The notes beneath the pieces are model-generated. The model did not search any database. It was not told where the DNA came from and saw nothing but the letters and a program-made list of their open reading frames with translations. Shown in pieces: positions 1 to 9,906 of a DNA stretch of 19,235 bases. Origin of the DNA: an uncultured Pseudomonadota bacterium (GTDB taxonomy: Bacteria > Myxococcota_A > Polyangia > HGW-17); NCBI GenBank assembly GCA_938004375.1, contig CALKWH010000258.1:1-19235 (forward strand), given 5' to 3'. Each line of letters opens with the position of its first letter. Position 1 is the stretch's first letter. The position numbers and the translations under genes are program-made.

Positions 1-46
1 ACCACCGAGATCTACACTCTTTCCCTACACGACGCTCTTCCGATCT
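1..46 (+). other. Illumina P5/universal adapter remnant (not genomic)
   Basis: The first 46 bases match the 3' part of the Illumina P5/TruSeq universal adapter, including its CTCTTTCCCTACACGACG core and the CGCTCTTCCGATCT end; only the first 12 bases of the full oligonucleotide are missing. Genomic sequence starts at 47. Read on the minus strand the adapter extends the first gene with the well-known artefact peptide IGRASCRERV. It should be trimmed before any use of the contig. Confidence 0.98.
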
Positions 47-560
47 CCAGGCGGTACGGCCCGATGAAGGTCTTCGGGCGGATGATGCCCACCGGCTGTC
101 CGTGGCGGCGAAACTCCTCGCACACGGTCTCGGCCAGGATCTTGCTCTCGCCGTAGTCGCCCACGCCGACGCGGGGGTAGTACTCGTACAGCGGGTGGAC
201 CTTGGGGACGCCGTAGACGGCCGTGGAGGAGACGAACGCGGTGCGCTCCACGCCGGCGGCCGCGGCGCGTTCGAGGACCACGCGGGTGCCCTCGACGTTG
301 GTGGAGAAGATGTCGTCGCGGGACCACAGCGGGAGCGCGGCTGCGGCGTGGATTACATGGGTGACGCCGTCCAGCGCGCGCTCCAGGTCCGCCGGGACCC
401 GGACGTCGCCGGCGAGGAACTCGACGCCATCGGCCGGGTATTCGGCGGTCTCGTAGGGGGCGATGTCGAGGAGCACGACCCGGTGCCCGCGCGTGCGCAG
501 GTGTCGGGTCATGTGCAGGCCGAAGAAGCCGGCGCCGCCCGTGATGAGAATCTTTTTCAT
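47..560 (-). CDS. Extended SDR family NAD-dependent epimerase/dehydratase, C-terminus cut by contig end
   Basis: Likely an extended short-chain dehydrogenase/reductase acting in the cytosol on a hydroxy/keto or nucleotide-sugar substrate. Residues 1-171 are genomic. The Rossmann motif GxxGxxG is G8/G11/G14 after the first strand, an acidic D32 closes the second strand (typical of NAD(H) preference), and the active site is visible as SST at 111-113 and Y136-x3-K140. The family usually has about 310-340 residues, so roughly half, including the substrate-binding part, is missing: the contig runs into adapter at 46. The start ATG at 560 has AGGAG upstream and lies 10 nt after the stop of the beta-keto acid cleavage enzyme gene, so the two are probably co-transcribed and may work on one pathway. 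The substrate cannot be told from this half. Family call firm, function open. Confidence 0.88.
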
Positions 561-570
561 GACTTGACTC

Positions 571-1398
571 CTAGCGCAGGCCGAAGCGGGCGCGCACGTC
601 GTCGGGGGTCGCGATCTCCTTGCCGTAGGCGCGGATGGTGTCGGCGATGCGCGCCACGAGCTCGGCGTTGGAGGTGGCGAGCCGGCCGCGGGTGAAGTAG
701 ACGTTGTCCTCGAAGCCCACGCGGGCGTGCCCCCCCATGAGGGCGGACACCGGCGGGATGAGCACGGAGCCGCGCCCGCCGATGCCGATGCCGGTCCACT
801 CGAGCTCCACGTCGGTGGGCAGCGCGGCCTTCATCATCAGCAGCGCCTCCACGGTGGCCGGCATGGCCCCGGGCACGCCCAGCACGAACGTGAAGTGGTA
901 CGGCGGCTTCACCAACCCTTCCTGGATCAGGATCCGCGCGTTGTAGACGTGGCCCACGTCGAAGCACTCGAAGGTCGGCTTCACGCCCTTCTCGAGCATG
1001 GTCGTGGCGAAGCGCCGCATGCTGGGCAGGCTGTTGGGGAGGATCTCGTCGGCGAAGTTGACCGAGCCGCAGTCCAGGCTGGCCATCTCCGGACCCATGC
1101 CGACCGGGCCCAGGCGCTCGTCGTCGCTCATTCCGATGGCGCCGCCGGTGGTGAACTCGACCACGATGTCGGTGACCGCCCGGATGGCCTCGAGGCACTG
1201 GGCGAAGCGCTCCACCGAGGCGGTGGGGTTGCCCTCGTCGTCGCGGGCGTGCAGATGGATGATGGACGCGCCCGCCTCCCGGCAGGCCTTGGCGGCGAGC
1301 GCCATCTCCTGGGGGGTGACCGGCAGGGCCGGCTGCTGAGCCTTCGTGGTCTCGGCGCCGGAAATGGCCGCGGTGATCATGACCTTCTTCATCATCAT
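571..1398 (-). CDS. Beta-keto acid cleavage enzyme (BKACE, DUF849/Kce family)
   Basis: A 275-aa TIM-barrel enzyme of the DUF849 family, whose founder Kce condenses 3-keto-5-aminohexanoate with acetyl-CoA to give acetoacetate and 3-aminobutyryl-CoA in lysine fermentation; relatives cleave other beta-keto acids. Seen here: HLHARD with H48 and H50 (zinc ligands in Kce), E16 in SGAE, and GGHARVGFED with R226, E230 and D231, matching the residues described as metal ligand and catalytic in Kce. The length is typical. The first of three consecutive ATGs (1398) is taken as start: AGGAGG at 1404-1409 lies 5 nt before it and 8 nt before the second, so either is possible. An upstream in-frame extension to 1497 has no ribosome site and looks like leader. 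The downstream SDR gene suggests a two-step pathway. No other lysine-fermentation gene is visible, so the substrate is not assigned. Confidence 0.92.
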   Translation of the reverse strand: MMMKKVMITAAISGAETTKAQQPALPVTPQEMALAAKACREAGASIIHLHARDDEGNPTASVERFAQCLEAIRAVTDIVVEFTTGGAIGMSDDERLGPVGMGPEMASLDCGSVNFADEILPNSLPSMRRFATTMLEKGVKPTFECFDVGHVYNARILIQEGLVKPPYHFTFVLGVPGAMPATVEALLMMKAALPTDVELEWTGIGIGGRGSVLIPPVSALMGGHARVGFEDNVYFTRGRLATSNAELVARIADTIRAYGKEIATPDDVRARFGLR

Positions 1399-1450
1399 GG
1401 AAACCTCCTGGGTGCGCAGGCCTGCTCCCTGCAGGCACTGCCGCCGGCCC

Positions 1451-1479
1451 ACACTATCCAAAACGGACGCTGGATTCAA
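1451..1479 (-). promoter_or_regulatory. Candidate sigma70-type promoter of the BKACE-SDR operon
   Basis: On the minus strand TTGAAT (1479-1474) and TAGTGT (1456-1451) are separated by exactly 17 bases, each matching the -35 and -10 consensus at four positions. Transcription would start near 1444, giving a leader of about 45 nt before the ATG at 1398, which includes the AGGAGG site. Prediction by eye only. Confidence 0.35.
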
Positions 1480-1534
1480 CCCAATATCCCGGCGCATTTT
1501 TGCGGCCCGGGCGGGCTTTTGCTACACCTGACCC

Positions 1535-2476
1535 GTGCGCCCCTTCTTTTTTATTCACCACCACCTCTGTCTCTTGGCCACCTTCTGGTGGCTGTGGGTC
1601 GCCGGCTGCGGCGACGCTTCCGACGTGCCCCGGGAAGCCGCGCCCACCATCATCCGACTCGAGGTCACCGAAGTGCCCTTCGCCGGCGCTCCCGCCTTCT
1701 CCGCCGGTGAGGATCTGTTCTCCGAGCGGCTGAAGCGCTTCTCCACGACCCCGGGTCCGGCGGTCTCCCTCGGTCGCAACCCCTTCTCCTTCGCCAGACC
1801 CCTCACGCTCCAGGTCGCCTGGTCCTTGCGGCCGGCGACGCGCATCCGGCCCGTCACCGAGGGCGACCGGATGCTCGACCACGCCGTCGAGCTCACCGTC
1901 AGGAGCACGCTGCTTCCGCTTTACCCCCATGCCCCGGACGAGGTGCATTCGGCCGTGGCCGGTCGCTGGATTCAGTACGCCCAGGCGGACGTGAAGTCCT
2001 TCGACGCGCGCTTGAGCGCCGAGCTGGCCGACGCCTTCGCCGAGACCCTGACCCTGCTCTGGATGGAGGCCGGCCTCGAGGAGATGCCCGCGAGCCAGCT
2101 CCTGCGGGTGCTCTCCTCGCAGGATGTCCATCAGCGCCGGGCCGCGGTGGAGGCCGTGAAGCGACGGAGGCTGACCGTGGCCGCGCCGTCCCTGATCCGC
2201 CTGCTCGAGACCGAGGAGAGCCTCTCCTTGCGCATGACCGTGGCCGGCGCCCTGGCCCACCTCGGAGACCAGTCGGCGGTGGAGCCGCTGGCCGAGCTCG
2301 CCCTGCTGGTCACCCCCGAGCAGACGGTTTATCTGTGCTCTGAGATCGCCCGCCTCGGGGGTGAGGACGCCCGCCGCTTCCTGTATTGGGTCTCCGCCGC
2401 CCACCGAACCCCGGAGGTGCGCCGGGCCGCCTCCAACCTGCTGCGCACCATGCTCAAGGAGCTCCCCCTGCACTGA
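1535..2476 (+). CDS. Lipoprotein with C-terminal HEAT-like repeats
   Basis: A 313-aa protein with no recognised specific function. A hydrophobic, Trp-rich N-terminus (residues 11-24) ends in V-A-G-C25, a plausible lipobox, so it is probably a lipoprotein of the cell envelope. Residues 40-185 form an unrecognised domain. Residues about 187-310 are alternating short helices with the pattern of HEAT repeats (AAVEAVKR, APSLIRLLE, AGALAHLGD, AVEPLAELA, RRAASNLL), a scaffold usually used for protein binding. The start is a GTG two codons after an in-frame TGA, so it is the earliest possible start, and it has no clear Shine-Dalgarno sequence; the next in-frame candidate would cut into the signal. 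It ends 9 nt before the convergent histidine kinase gene. Confidence 0.75.
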   Translation: MRPFFFIHHHLCLLATFWWLWVAGCGDASDVPREAAPTIIRLEVTEVPFAGAPAFSAGEDLFSERLKRFSTTPGPAVSLGRNPFSFARPLTLQVAWSLRPATRIRPVTEGDRMLDHAVELTVRSTLLPLYPHAPDEVHSAVAGRWIQYAQADVKSFDARLSAELADAFAETLTLLWMEAGLEEMPASQLLRVLSSQDVHQRRAAVEAVKRRRLTVAAPSLIRLLETEESLSLRMTVAGALAHLGDQSAVEPLAELALLVTPEQTVYLCSEIARLGGEDARRFLYWVSAAHRTPEVRRAASNLLRTMLKELPLH

Positions 2477-2485
2477 CGGCCGGGG

Positions 2486-5005
<2,520 letters not shown>

Positions 5006-5029
5006 GGCTTCCTCGTTCAGAAGCGGCTC

Positions 5030-8000
5030 TTATTGCCGCAGGGGCAGAATCTTTTTGAACCGTGCTTTTTCCTCTTCGATCTTCTTCTCGTTGCCCACGA
5101 CGCAGAGGACATCCCGGGCCATCACGTCCTCCACCAGCTTGGCAAACCCCTTCAGATCCTCGAGGGTGGTGGAGAGCACCTCGTCGCGCTCCCTCTGCAA
5201 TTTTTCCAGGGTATCCCCGCGCATGAAACGCCTCACGGCGCGGCTCCCCTTCTCGCTGGGATTCAATGGTTGGTCCAGGTTGGAGATGGTGCCGATGATC
5301 AGGCGACGCAGCGCGCGCTCATCCAAATCGAGCTCGGAGAGGAACTTGGCCGCGCCACGATAGTTCTCCAGCGTCTGGCCGAGGTTGGGGTCCCGGAAGG
5401 AGGCAAAGGCGAGAAAACCGGCGTCATCCATGATGGTAAAACCTCCGTAGGCGCCCCCCTGGACCCGCACGGTGTTCTGCAGGTAAATGGTGGAAAGAAG
5501 CTGGCTGAGCACCTCCATTTTCCCGCTGTAGGCATGGCCCAGTTTGAGATAATCATACCCTTTGACTACATATTGTACCTTGGAGGCGTCCTGGAATCCC
5601 TCGTTCAGGGGCTGCCTGGCAAAACTGTAGGCCACCGGGACGCGCTCGGCCTCGGGCAGTGCGCGAAGCATCTTCGGGAGGAGCTCACGGACCTTCCTGA
5701 GCTGCGCCTCCTGGCCGGTCACACCCAGGGTGAGACCCCGACGGTTGACCACGGCGGCCTGGACCGACCTCAGGTTGGCGGTGACCTTCTTCATGTCGCC
5801 TTCCTGGATGACCTCGGAGAGGAAGCGATAGAAGGCATACCCATCGATCAGGTCCCGATAGGCTCCTCGGTCGGTGAGGTACGAGTGGAGCCGAATCCAG
5901 GCCACATTGAGACCGTTACTGGCCATATTCCGCTCGAACCGGGCCTTGAAGCGCAACAGGAGTTCCCGGAGGCGCGCCTCGTCATCCCACCGGGACAGGA
6001 GCAACTGCTGTCTCATGAGCTCGGCCATCTGGGAGAGCTTGTCGGGCATCGCCTTGCCGCGCATCACGAAGAGCGGCCTCATCTTCGCATCATCGCGGTC
6101 CGGTGACACGGTGCTCACGAGGGTTTGGATGCCGCCGGTGTGCAAATTGACCTGATTCTGAAGATCCCCGTAAGCGTAGGTCTGCGTGGACATCAGGCCA
6201 ATCATGTAACTGTAGAGTTGCACGTAAGGGATGAGCTCCTGCGGCACGGCGGAGGCATCAAAATACAGGTCCAGATAGACGATCCCCTTGCTGAAGACAT
6301 CCAAAAAGAGCAGCTCCACGTCCCCCAGTTTCTCGTGCTTCAAGGGGAAGTCCTCGTGTTTCTTCTCGATGTCGGCGAGCTCCAGCAGGGGAATGGTCCT
6401 GAGCGCCTCGGGATCATCCTGGCGCTGCTGATAGGCCACCAGTTCCCGGGTCTGGGCGACGATGGCGTCGAGCTCCTCGGGGCTCATCGCAGCCTTGAGC
6501 TCCGCGAGTTTCTTCTCGGTGGCCAGCGCCAGATCCTTCTCCAGCCCCGGCTTGGGCTCCAGCACGACGGTGCAGGTGTGGGGGTTCGCCAACAGGACCC
6601 GCTGCGCCAGTTGTTCAAAGTACTTCTGACCCATCTTGGATTTGATGGCGGCGATTTCCCGGTTGTAGGAGAGGGTCAGGAAGGGATCGTCGCCGAACAT
6701 CCAACCCCGGGAGGCGAACTGGGCCCCGATGATGCCCGTTTCCGCGCCCGGGCCCTCACGAAGTTGAAACTCCTGGAGGTTGACGATGCCCTCGAGCAGG
6801 ATCGGATCGAAACCGGCGCCGGCGACCTTCTGCAGGGTTTCCCGGACCACCTGCTCGAAGCGGGCCTGATCGTCGGCCTTGGCGTTCTTGACGGTGATAT
6901 TGAACACCGGCTGTTGAATCCCATCCACCGCGGCGGTCACATCCTCGCCGATGCCGGCCTCCTGCAGCGCTCGGCGAAGCGGCGCGGCCTCGTGATTCAC
7001 CAGGGCATCGGACAGGATGTCCAGTGCGATGTAGAGCTCCTGATCGGTGTTGCGGCCGAAGACGCTGGCACGGGCGATCAGGGTCCTTTTCTCGGAGGGC
7101 GCCCCTTCGGGAATCCCGTAGAAGCCCTTCACGACCTGCGGCGCGGCCAAGGGCTTCTGGAGGGGAATCCCGGCGTCGACGGTCTCGCGTTCGAAGCCGG
7201 AGAGATACTGTTTGTCGATGAAGGCCAGTTCCTTCTCCAGATCGCCGTCCCCGTAAAGATAAATATAACTGTTGGACGGACTGTAGTATTTTTTGTGAAA
7301 GGCCGTGAACTTCTCATAGGTCAATTCGGGGATGGAATCCGGGTGGCCGCCGGAAGACTTGCCATAGCAGTTGTCCGGAAACAGCGCCCGCCTCACGAGC
7401 AGGTAGAGTTGCCGCTCAGGCGAACTGAACGCCCCCTTCATCTCGTTGTAGACTACTCCTTTGTATACCAAGGGACTCGTGGGGGACTCCAGTTCGTAGT
7501 GCCAGCCCTCCTGCATGAGAATCCGCTTGTCCTGGTGCAAAAGGGGTTTGTAGACCGCGTCCAGATAGACGTGCATCAGATTCATGAAGTCCTTGTCGTT
7601 GCGGCTGGCGACAGGGTAGATGGTATGGTCGCTGCTGGTCATGGCGTTGAGAAAGGTGCTCAAGGAACCCTGGGCCAGGACCTCGAAAGGACTTTTGACC
7701 GGAAAACGCTCGGAGCCGTTGAGCACCGAGTGCTCGATGATGTGGGGGACCCCCGTGTCGTCCGGCGGCGGGGTCTTGAAGGCCACGCTGAACACCTTGT
7801 TGTCATCCTTGCTCGACACCTTCAGCAGCCGGGCGCCGGTCTTCTCGTGGCGGAACAGATAACCTTCCCCGTCCATCTCCGGGATGAACTGCCTGCGCTC
7901 GAGCTTGAAACCATGGATGACCGTGCCTGGCTCCAGATCCTTTCCTGCCCCGGGTTTCCTGGATCTCTCTTTCACGCAGCCGAATCCTGAAACCATCGCG

Positions 8001-8038
8001 AAAACCAGCAAGCCTGTGGGTATCAAACCGTGTTTCAT
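5030..8038 (-). CDS. Lipidated M16C zinc metalloprotease (presequence protease/PreP-like)
   Basis: A 1002-aa member of peptidase family M16C, which degrades unstructured peptides inside a closed two-half chamber. The inverted zinc motif HxxEH is H99-I-I-E102-H103 and the distal zinc ligand is E199 in VVYNEMKG; the C-terminal half has RVQGGAYGG, the Arg/Tyr substrate-binding motif of the family. Length fits M16C (about 970-1000). Upstream in-frame codons to 8155 exist, but the start is placed at ATG 8038 (or the adjacent 8041): GGAGG lies 6 or 3 nt before, and the start exposes a signal peptide ending G-F-G-C21, an imperfect lipobox, so an envelope-anchored periplasmic enzyme is likely. A coiled, charged stretch joins the halves. 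Base composition is clearly more AT-rich than the neighbours. The hybrid kinase follows after 24 nt. Confidence 0.9.
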   Translation of the reverse strand: MKHGLIPTGLLVFAMVSGFGCVKERSRKPGAGKDLEPGTVIHGFKLERRQFIPEMDGEGYLFRHEKTGARLLKVSSKDDNKVFSVAFKTPPPDDTGVPHIIEHSVLNGSERFPVKSPFEVLAQGSLSTFLNAMTSSDHTIYPVASRNDKDFMNLMHVYLDAVYKPLLHQDKRILMQEGWHYELESPTSPLVYKGVVYNEMKGAFSSPERQLYLLVRRALFPDNCYGKSSGGHPDSIPELTYEKFTAFHKKYYSPSNSYIYLYGDGDLEKELAFIDKQYLSGFERETVDAGIPLQKPLAAPQVVKGFYGIPEGAPSEKRTLIARASVFGRNTDQELYIALDILSDALVNHEAAPLRRALQEAGIGEDVTAAVDGIQQPVFNITVKNAKADDQARFEQVVRETLQKVAGAGFDPILLEGIVNLQEFQLREGPGAETGIIGAQFASRGWMFGDDPFLTLSYNREIAAIKSKMGQKYFEQLAQRVLLANPHTCTVVLEPKPGLEKDLALATEKKLAELKAAMSPEELDAIVAQTRELVAYQQRQDDPEALRTIPLLELADIEKKHEDFPLKHEKLGDVELLFLDVFSKGIVYLDLYFDASAVPQELIPYVQLYSYMIGLMSTQTYAYGDLQNQVNLHTGGIQTLVSTVSPDRDDAKMRPLFVMRGKAMPDKLSQMAELMRQQLLLSRWDDEARLRELLLRFKARFERNMASNGLNVAWIRLHSYLTDRGAYRDLIDGYAFYRFLSEVIQEGDMKKVTANLRSVQAAVVNRRGLTLGVTGQEAQLRKVRELLPKMLRALPEAERVPVAYSFARQPLNEGFQDASKVQYVVKGYDYLKLGHAYSGKMEVLSQLLSTIYLQNTVRVQGGAYGGFTIMDDAGFLAFASFRDPNLGQTLENYRGAAKFLSELDLDERALRRLIIGTISNLDQPLNPSEKGSRAVRRFMRGDTLEKLQRERDEVLSTTLEDLKGFAKLVEDVMARDVLCVVGNEKKIEEEKARFKKILPLRQ

Positions 8039-8062
8039 CATATACCTCCATTGAGAATGGCC

Positions 8063-8095
8063 ATGCCGCAGAACGACAGCTTCCAGGTGCGGCAT
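8063..8095. promoter_or_regulatory. Inverted repeat in the protease leader (8-bp arms)
   Basis: ATGCCGCA (8063-8070) and its exact reverse complement TGCGGCAT (8088-8095) are separated by 17 bases. The arms continue with CC/GG after one bulged base. It lies just upstream of the ribosome site of the M16C protease gene, between that gene and the divergent kinase operon, and could be a leader hairpin or an operator. No known site was recognised. Confidence 0.35.
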
Positions 8096-8237
8096 TGGTT
8101 TCGAAGACTTGAACGCGGCGCCCATGTTGCCACCTCGGCGAGTTGAACGCAACACGTTTTCAGAAATGCCAATGAGTCTGAAGCCTCAGAGGTCGAATGC
8201 CGCCCTGCCCTGCCGCCCGGACCTCACAGCTGGCCAT

Positions 8238-8275
8238 CGGCCGCGGGTCATGATAAAAAGCCCTACCCGCGGTCG
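8238..8275. promoter_or_regulatory. 11-bp inverted repeat around an AT-rich box upstream of the kinase operon
   Basis: Arms 8238-8248 and 8265-8275 pair at eleven positions (eight consecutive Watson-Crick pairs CCGCGGGT/ACCCGCGG, one G-T, two more GC pairs) around a 16-base loop holding CATGATAAAA, the only AT-rich, -10-like box close to the kinase gene. An operator overlapping the promoter, or a leader hairpin, is possible. Together with the repeat at 8063-8095 it makes up most of the recognisable content of the 278-base divergent intergenic region. Confidence 0.35.
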
Positions 8276-8316
8276 ACGGCCCGGCGCCGCTTCCCAGGCC
8301 CGCGGGCGAGGTCCGC

Positions 8317-9906
8317 TTGAAATCCACCCCCCCCGATCCCTTGATAGGCAAGACCATCGCCGGGCGCTTCCGCATTATTGATTTGGTGGGCAAGGGCGGC
8401 ATGGGCATGGTCTATCTGGCCGAGCACGAGACCCTGCCCCGGCGCTTCGCCATCAAAATCCTCAAGAGCGAGTATCTCACGAACGAACTGTTCGTCGAGC
8501 GCTTCCGCCGTGAGGCCATCGCCTCCTCCCGGGCGGTTCATCCCAACGTGGTGTACATCACCGACTTCGGGCGGCTCCCCGAGGGGAACTTCTACATCGT
8601 CATGGAGTTCCTCGAGGGCGTGGGGCTCGACAAGCTGCTCGAGACCCAGGGGCGCATCCCGCTGACCCGGGCATTGCCGATCCTCATCCAGCTCGCCGAC
8701 GCGCTGGACCACACCCACAAGATGGGCGTCATCCATCGGGATCTCAAGGCCGAGAACGTGCTCCTGGTCGAGGAGCGCAACCGCGTGGACGTGGTCAAGA
8801 TCCTGGACTTCGGCATCGCCCGTCTCATGGTCCCGGACTGCACCAACTCGCGCATCACCTCCCACGGGCAGGTGTTCGGCACTCCCGAGTACATGTCTCC
8901 CGAGCAGGCCTCGGACAAGTCCCTCGACGGCCGCAGCGACATCTACAGCCTGGGGGTCCTCGCCTTCGAGCTGGTCACCGGCCAGCCCCCGTTCCTCAGC
9001 GAGAATCCCACCGACATCCTGCACGCCCACCTGCAGCAGATGCCGCCGCCGCCCTCGTCCCTGGTGCCGGACTTCCACGTGCCCCGCGTGTTCGACGGCG
9101 TCGTGCTGCGCTGCCTGGCCAAGAAGCCGCAGGATCGCTACGCCACCGCCGGCGAGGTGCGCAACGACCTGCAGAAGGTCCTGGGCGTGGTCCTCAACCT
9201 GGCCTCGGAGCTGGCCCGCCTCCCCGAGGCGCCCCAGTTGGGACGCCCGGTCGAAGCACCGGCGCCGCGCCCGGCGGAGAGCACGGCCGAGCTGCGGACC
9301 CTCTCCCTGCTGGAACTGAGGGCGCTGGCCCAGGAGACCCTGGTGGAGCTCACCCTGCGGCTGGTCGAGGCGGGGATCCTCGAGCTCTCCTGCTCTCACA
9401 CGGTCGACGAGATCATCCACCTGCAGAACGAGATCACCTCGTTCCAGGCCACCATCGCCGTGCGCGAGCAGGAGTTCGAGCGGATCCGCGCGGACTACAA
9501 CCGCCAGGAGAACGCCCTGCGGTACTCCATCCTGGACCTCTCCCACGAGATCCGCCAGCTCTCCGGCGCCACCACCACCCTGGAGCGGATCGCGCGCAAG
9601 AACGAGCTCTCGGCCCAGCTCGAGTCGCTCAAGGAGCGGCTCGCCGCCATCGCGGCCGAAAAACGCGAGAAGATCATCCGCCTCAACCGCGAACTGGAGC
9701 AGTTCCGGCACCTCAACGAGGAACGGGAGCAGGCCAGCGCCGGCTTCTACAGTTCCATCTTCGAGGCCCTCAACCAGGCCAGGGCCAACGACCCGCGGGC
9801 CTCCCAGTTGAAGTTCGGCATGCTCTTCGAGAAACTGGACCGGATCCGCGGCAACATGGACGCGCTGCGGCTGCAGTCGGGAAACACGGACGACAAACAC
9901 GCATGA
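8317..9906 (+). CDS. Cytosolic serine/threonine protein kinase with C-terminal coiled coil
   Basis: A 529-aa Hanks-type kinase. The kinase domain (about 15-285) is complete: glycine loop GKGGMGMVY at 25-33, ATP-anchoring K47 in FAIK, helix-C E66, catalytic HRDLKAEN with D142 and N147, metal-binding D164 in DFG, and APE-equivalent SPEQ at 194-197. Residues 330-475 are a long Glu/Arg/Leu-rich coiled coil, and there is no transmembrane segment or PASTA/WD domain, so the protein is probably soluble and may oligomerise or dock through its tail. The start is TTG at 8317, supported by GAGG about 6 nt upstream. The stop TGA overlaps the ATG of the EF-G gene (ATGA at 9903-9906), so the two proteins are translationally coupled. 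EF-G is a reported kinase substrate in other bacteria; that link here is inference. Confidence 0.93.
   Translation: MKSTPPDPLIGKTIAGRFRIIDLVGKGGMGMVYLAEHETLPRRFAIKILKSEYLTNELFVERFRREAIASSRAVHPNVVYITDFGRLPEGNFYIVMEFLEGVGLDKLLETQGRIPLTRALPILIQLADALDHTHKMGVIHRDLKAENVLLVEERNRVDVVKILDFGIARLMVPDCTNSRITSHGQVFGTPEYMSPEQASDKSLDGRSDIYSLGVLAFELVTGQPPFLSENPTDILHAHLQQMPPPPSSLVPDFHVPRVFDGVVLRCLAKKPQDRYATAGEVRNDLQKVLGVVLNLASELARLPEAPQLGRPVEAPAPRPAESTAELRTLSLLELRALAQETLVELTLRLVEAGILELSCSHTVDEIIHLQNEITSFQATIAVREQEFERIRADYNRQENALRYSILDLSHEIRQLSGATTTLERIARKNELSAQLESLKERLAAIAAEKREKIIRLNRELEQFRHLNEEREQASAGFYSSIFEALNQARANDPRASQLKFGMLFEKLDRIRGNMDALRLQSGNTDDKHA

Noticed and set aside
8317..9906. PASTA-type receptor kinase
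   Set aside because: No transmembrane helix and no extracellular PASTA units; the tail is a cytosolic coiled coil.
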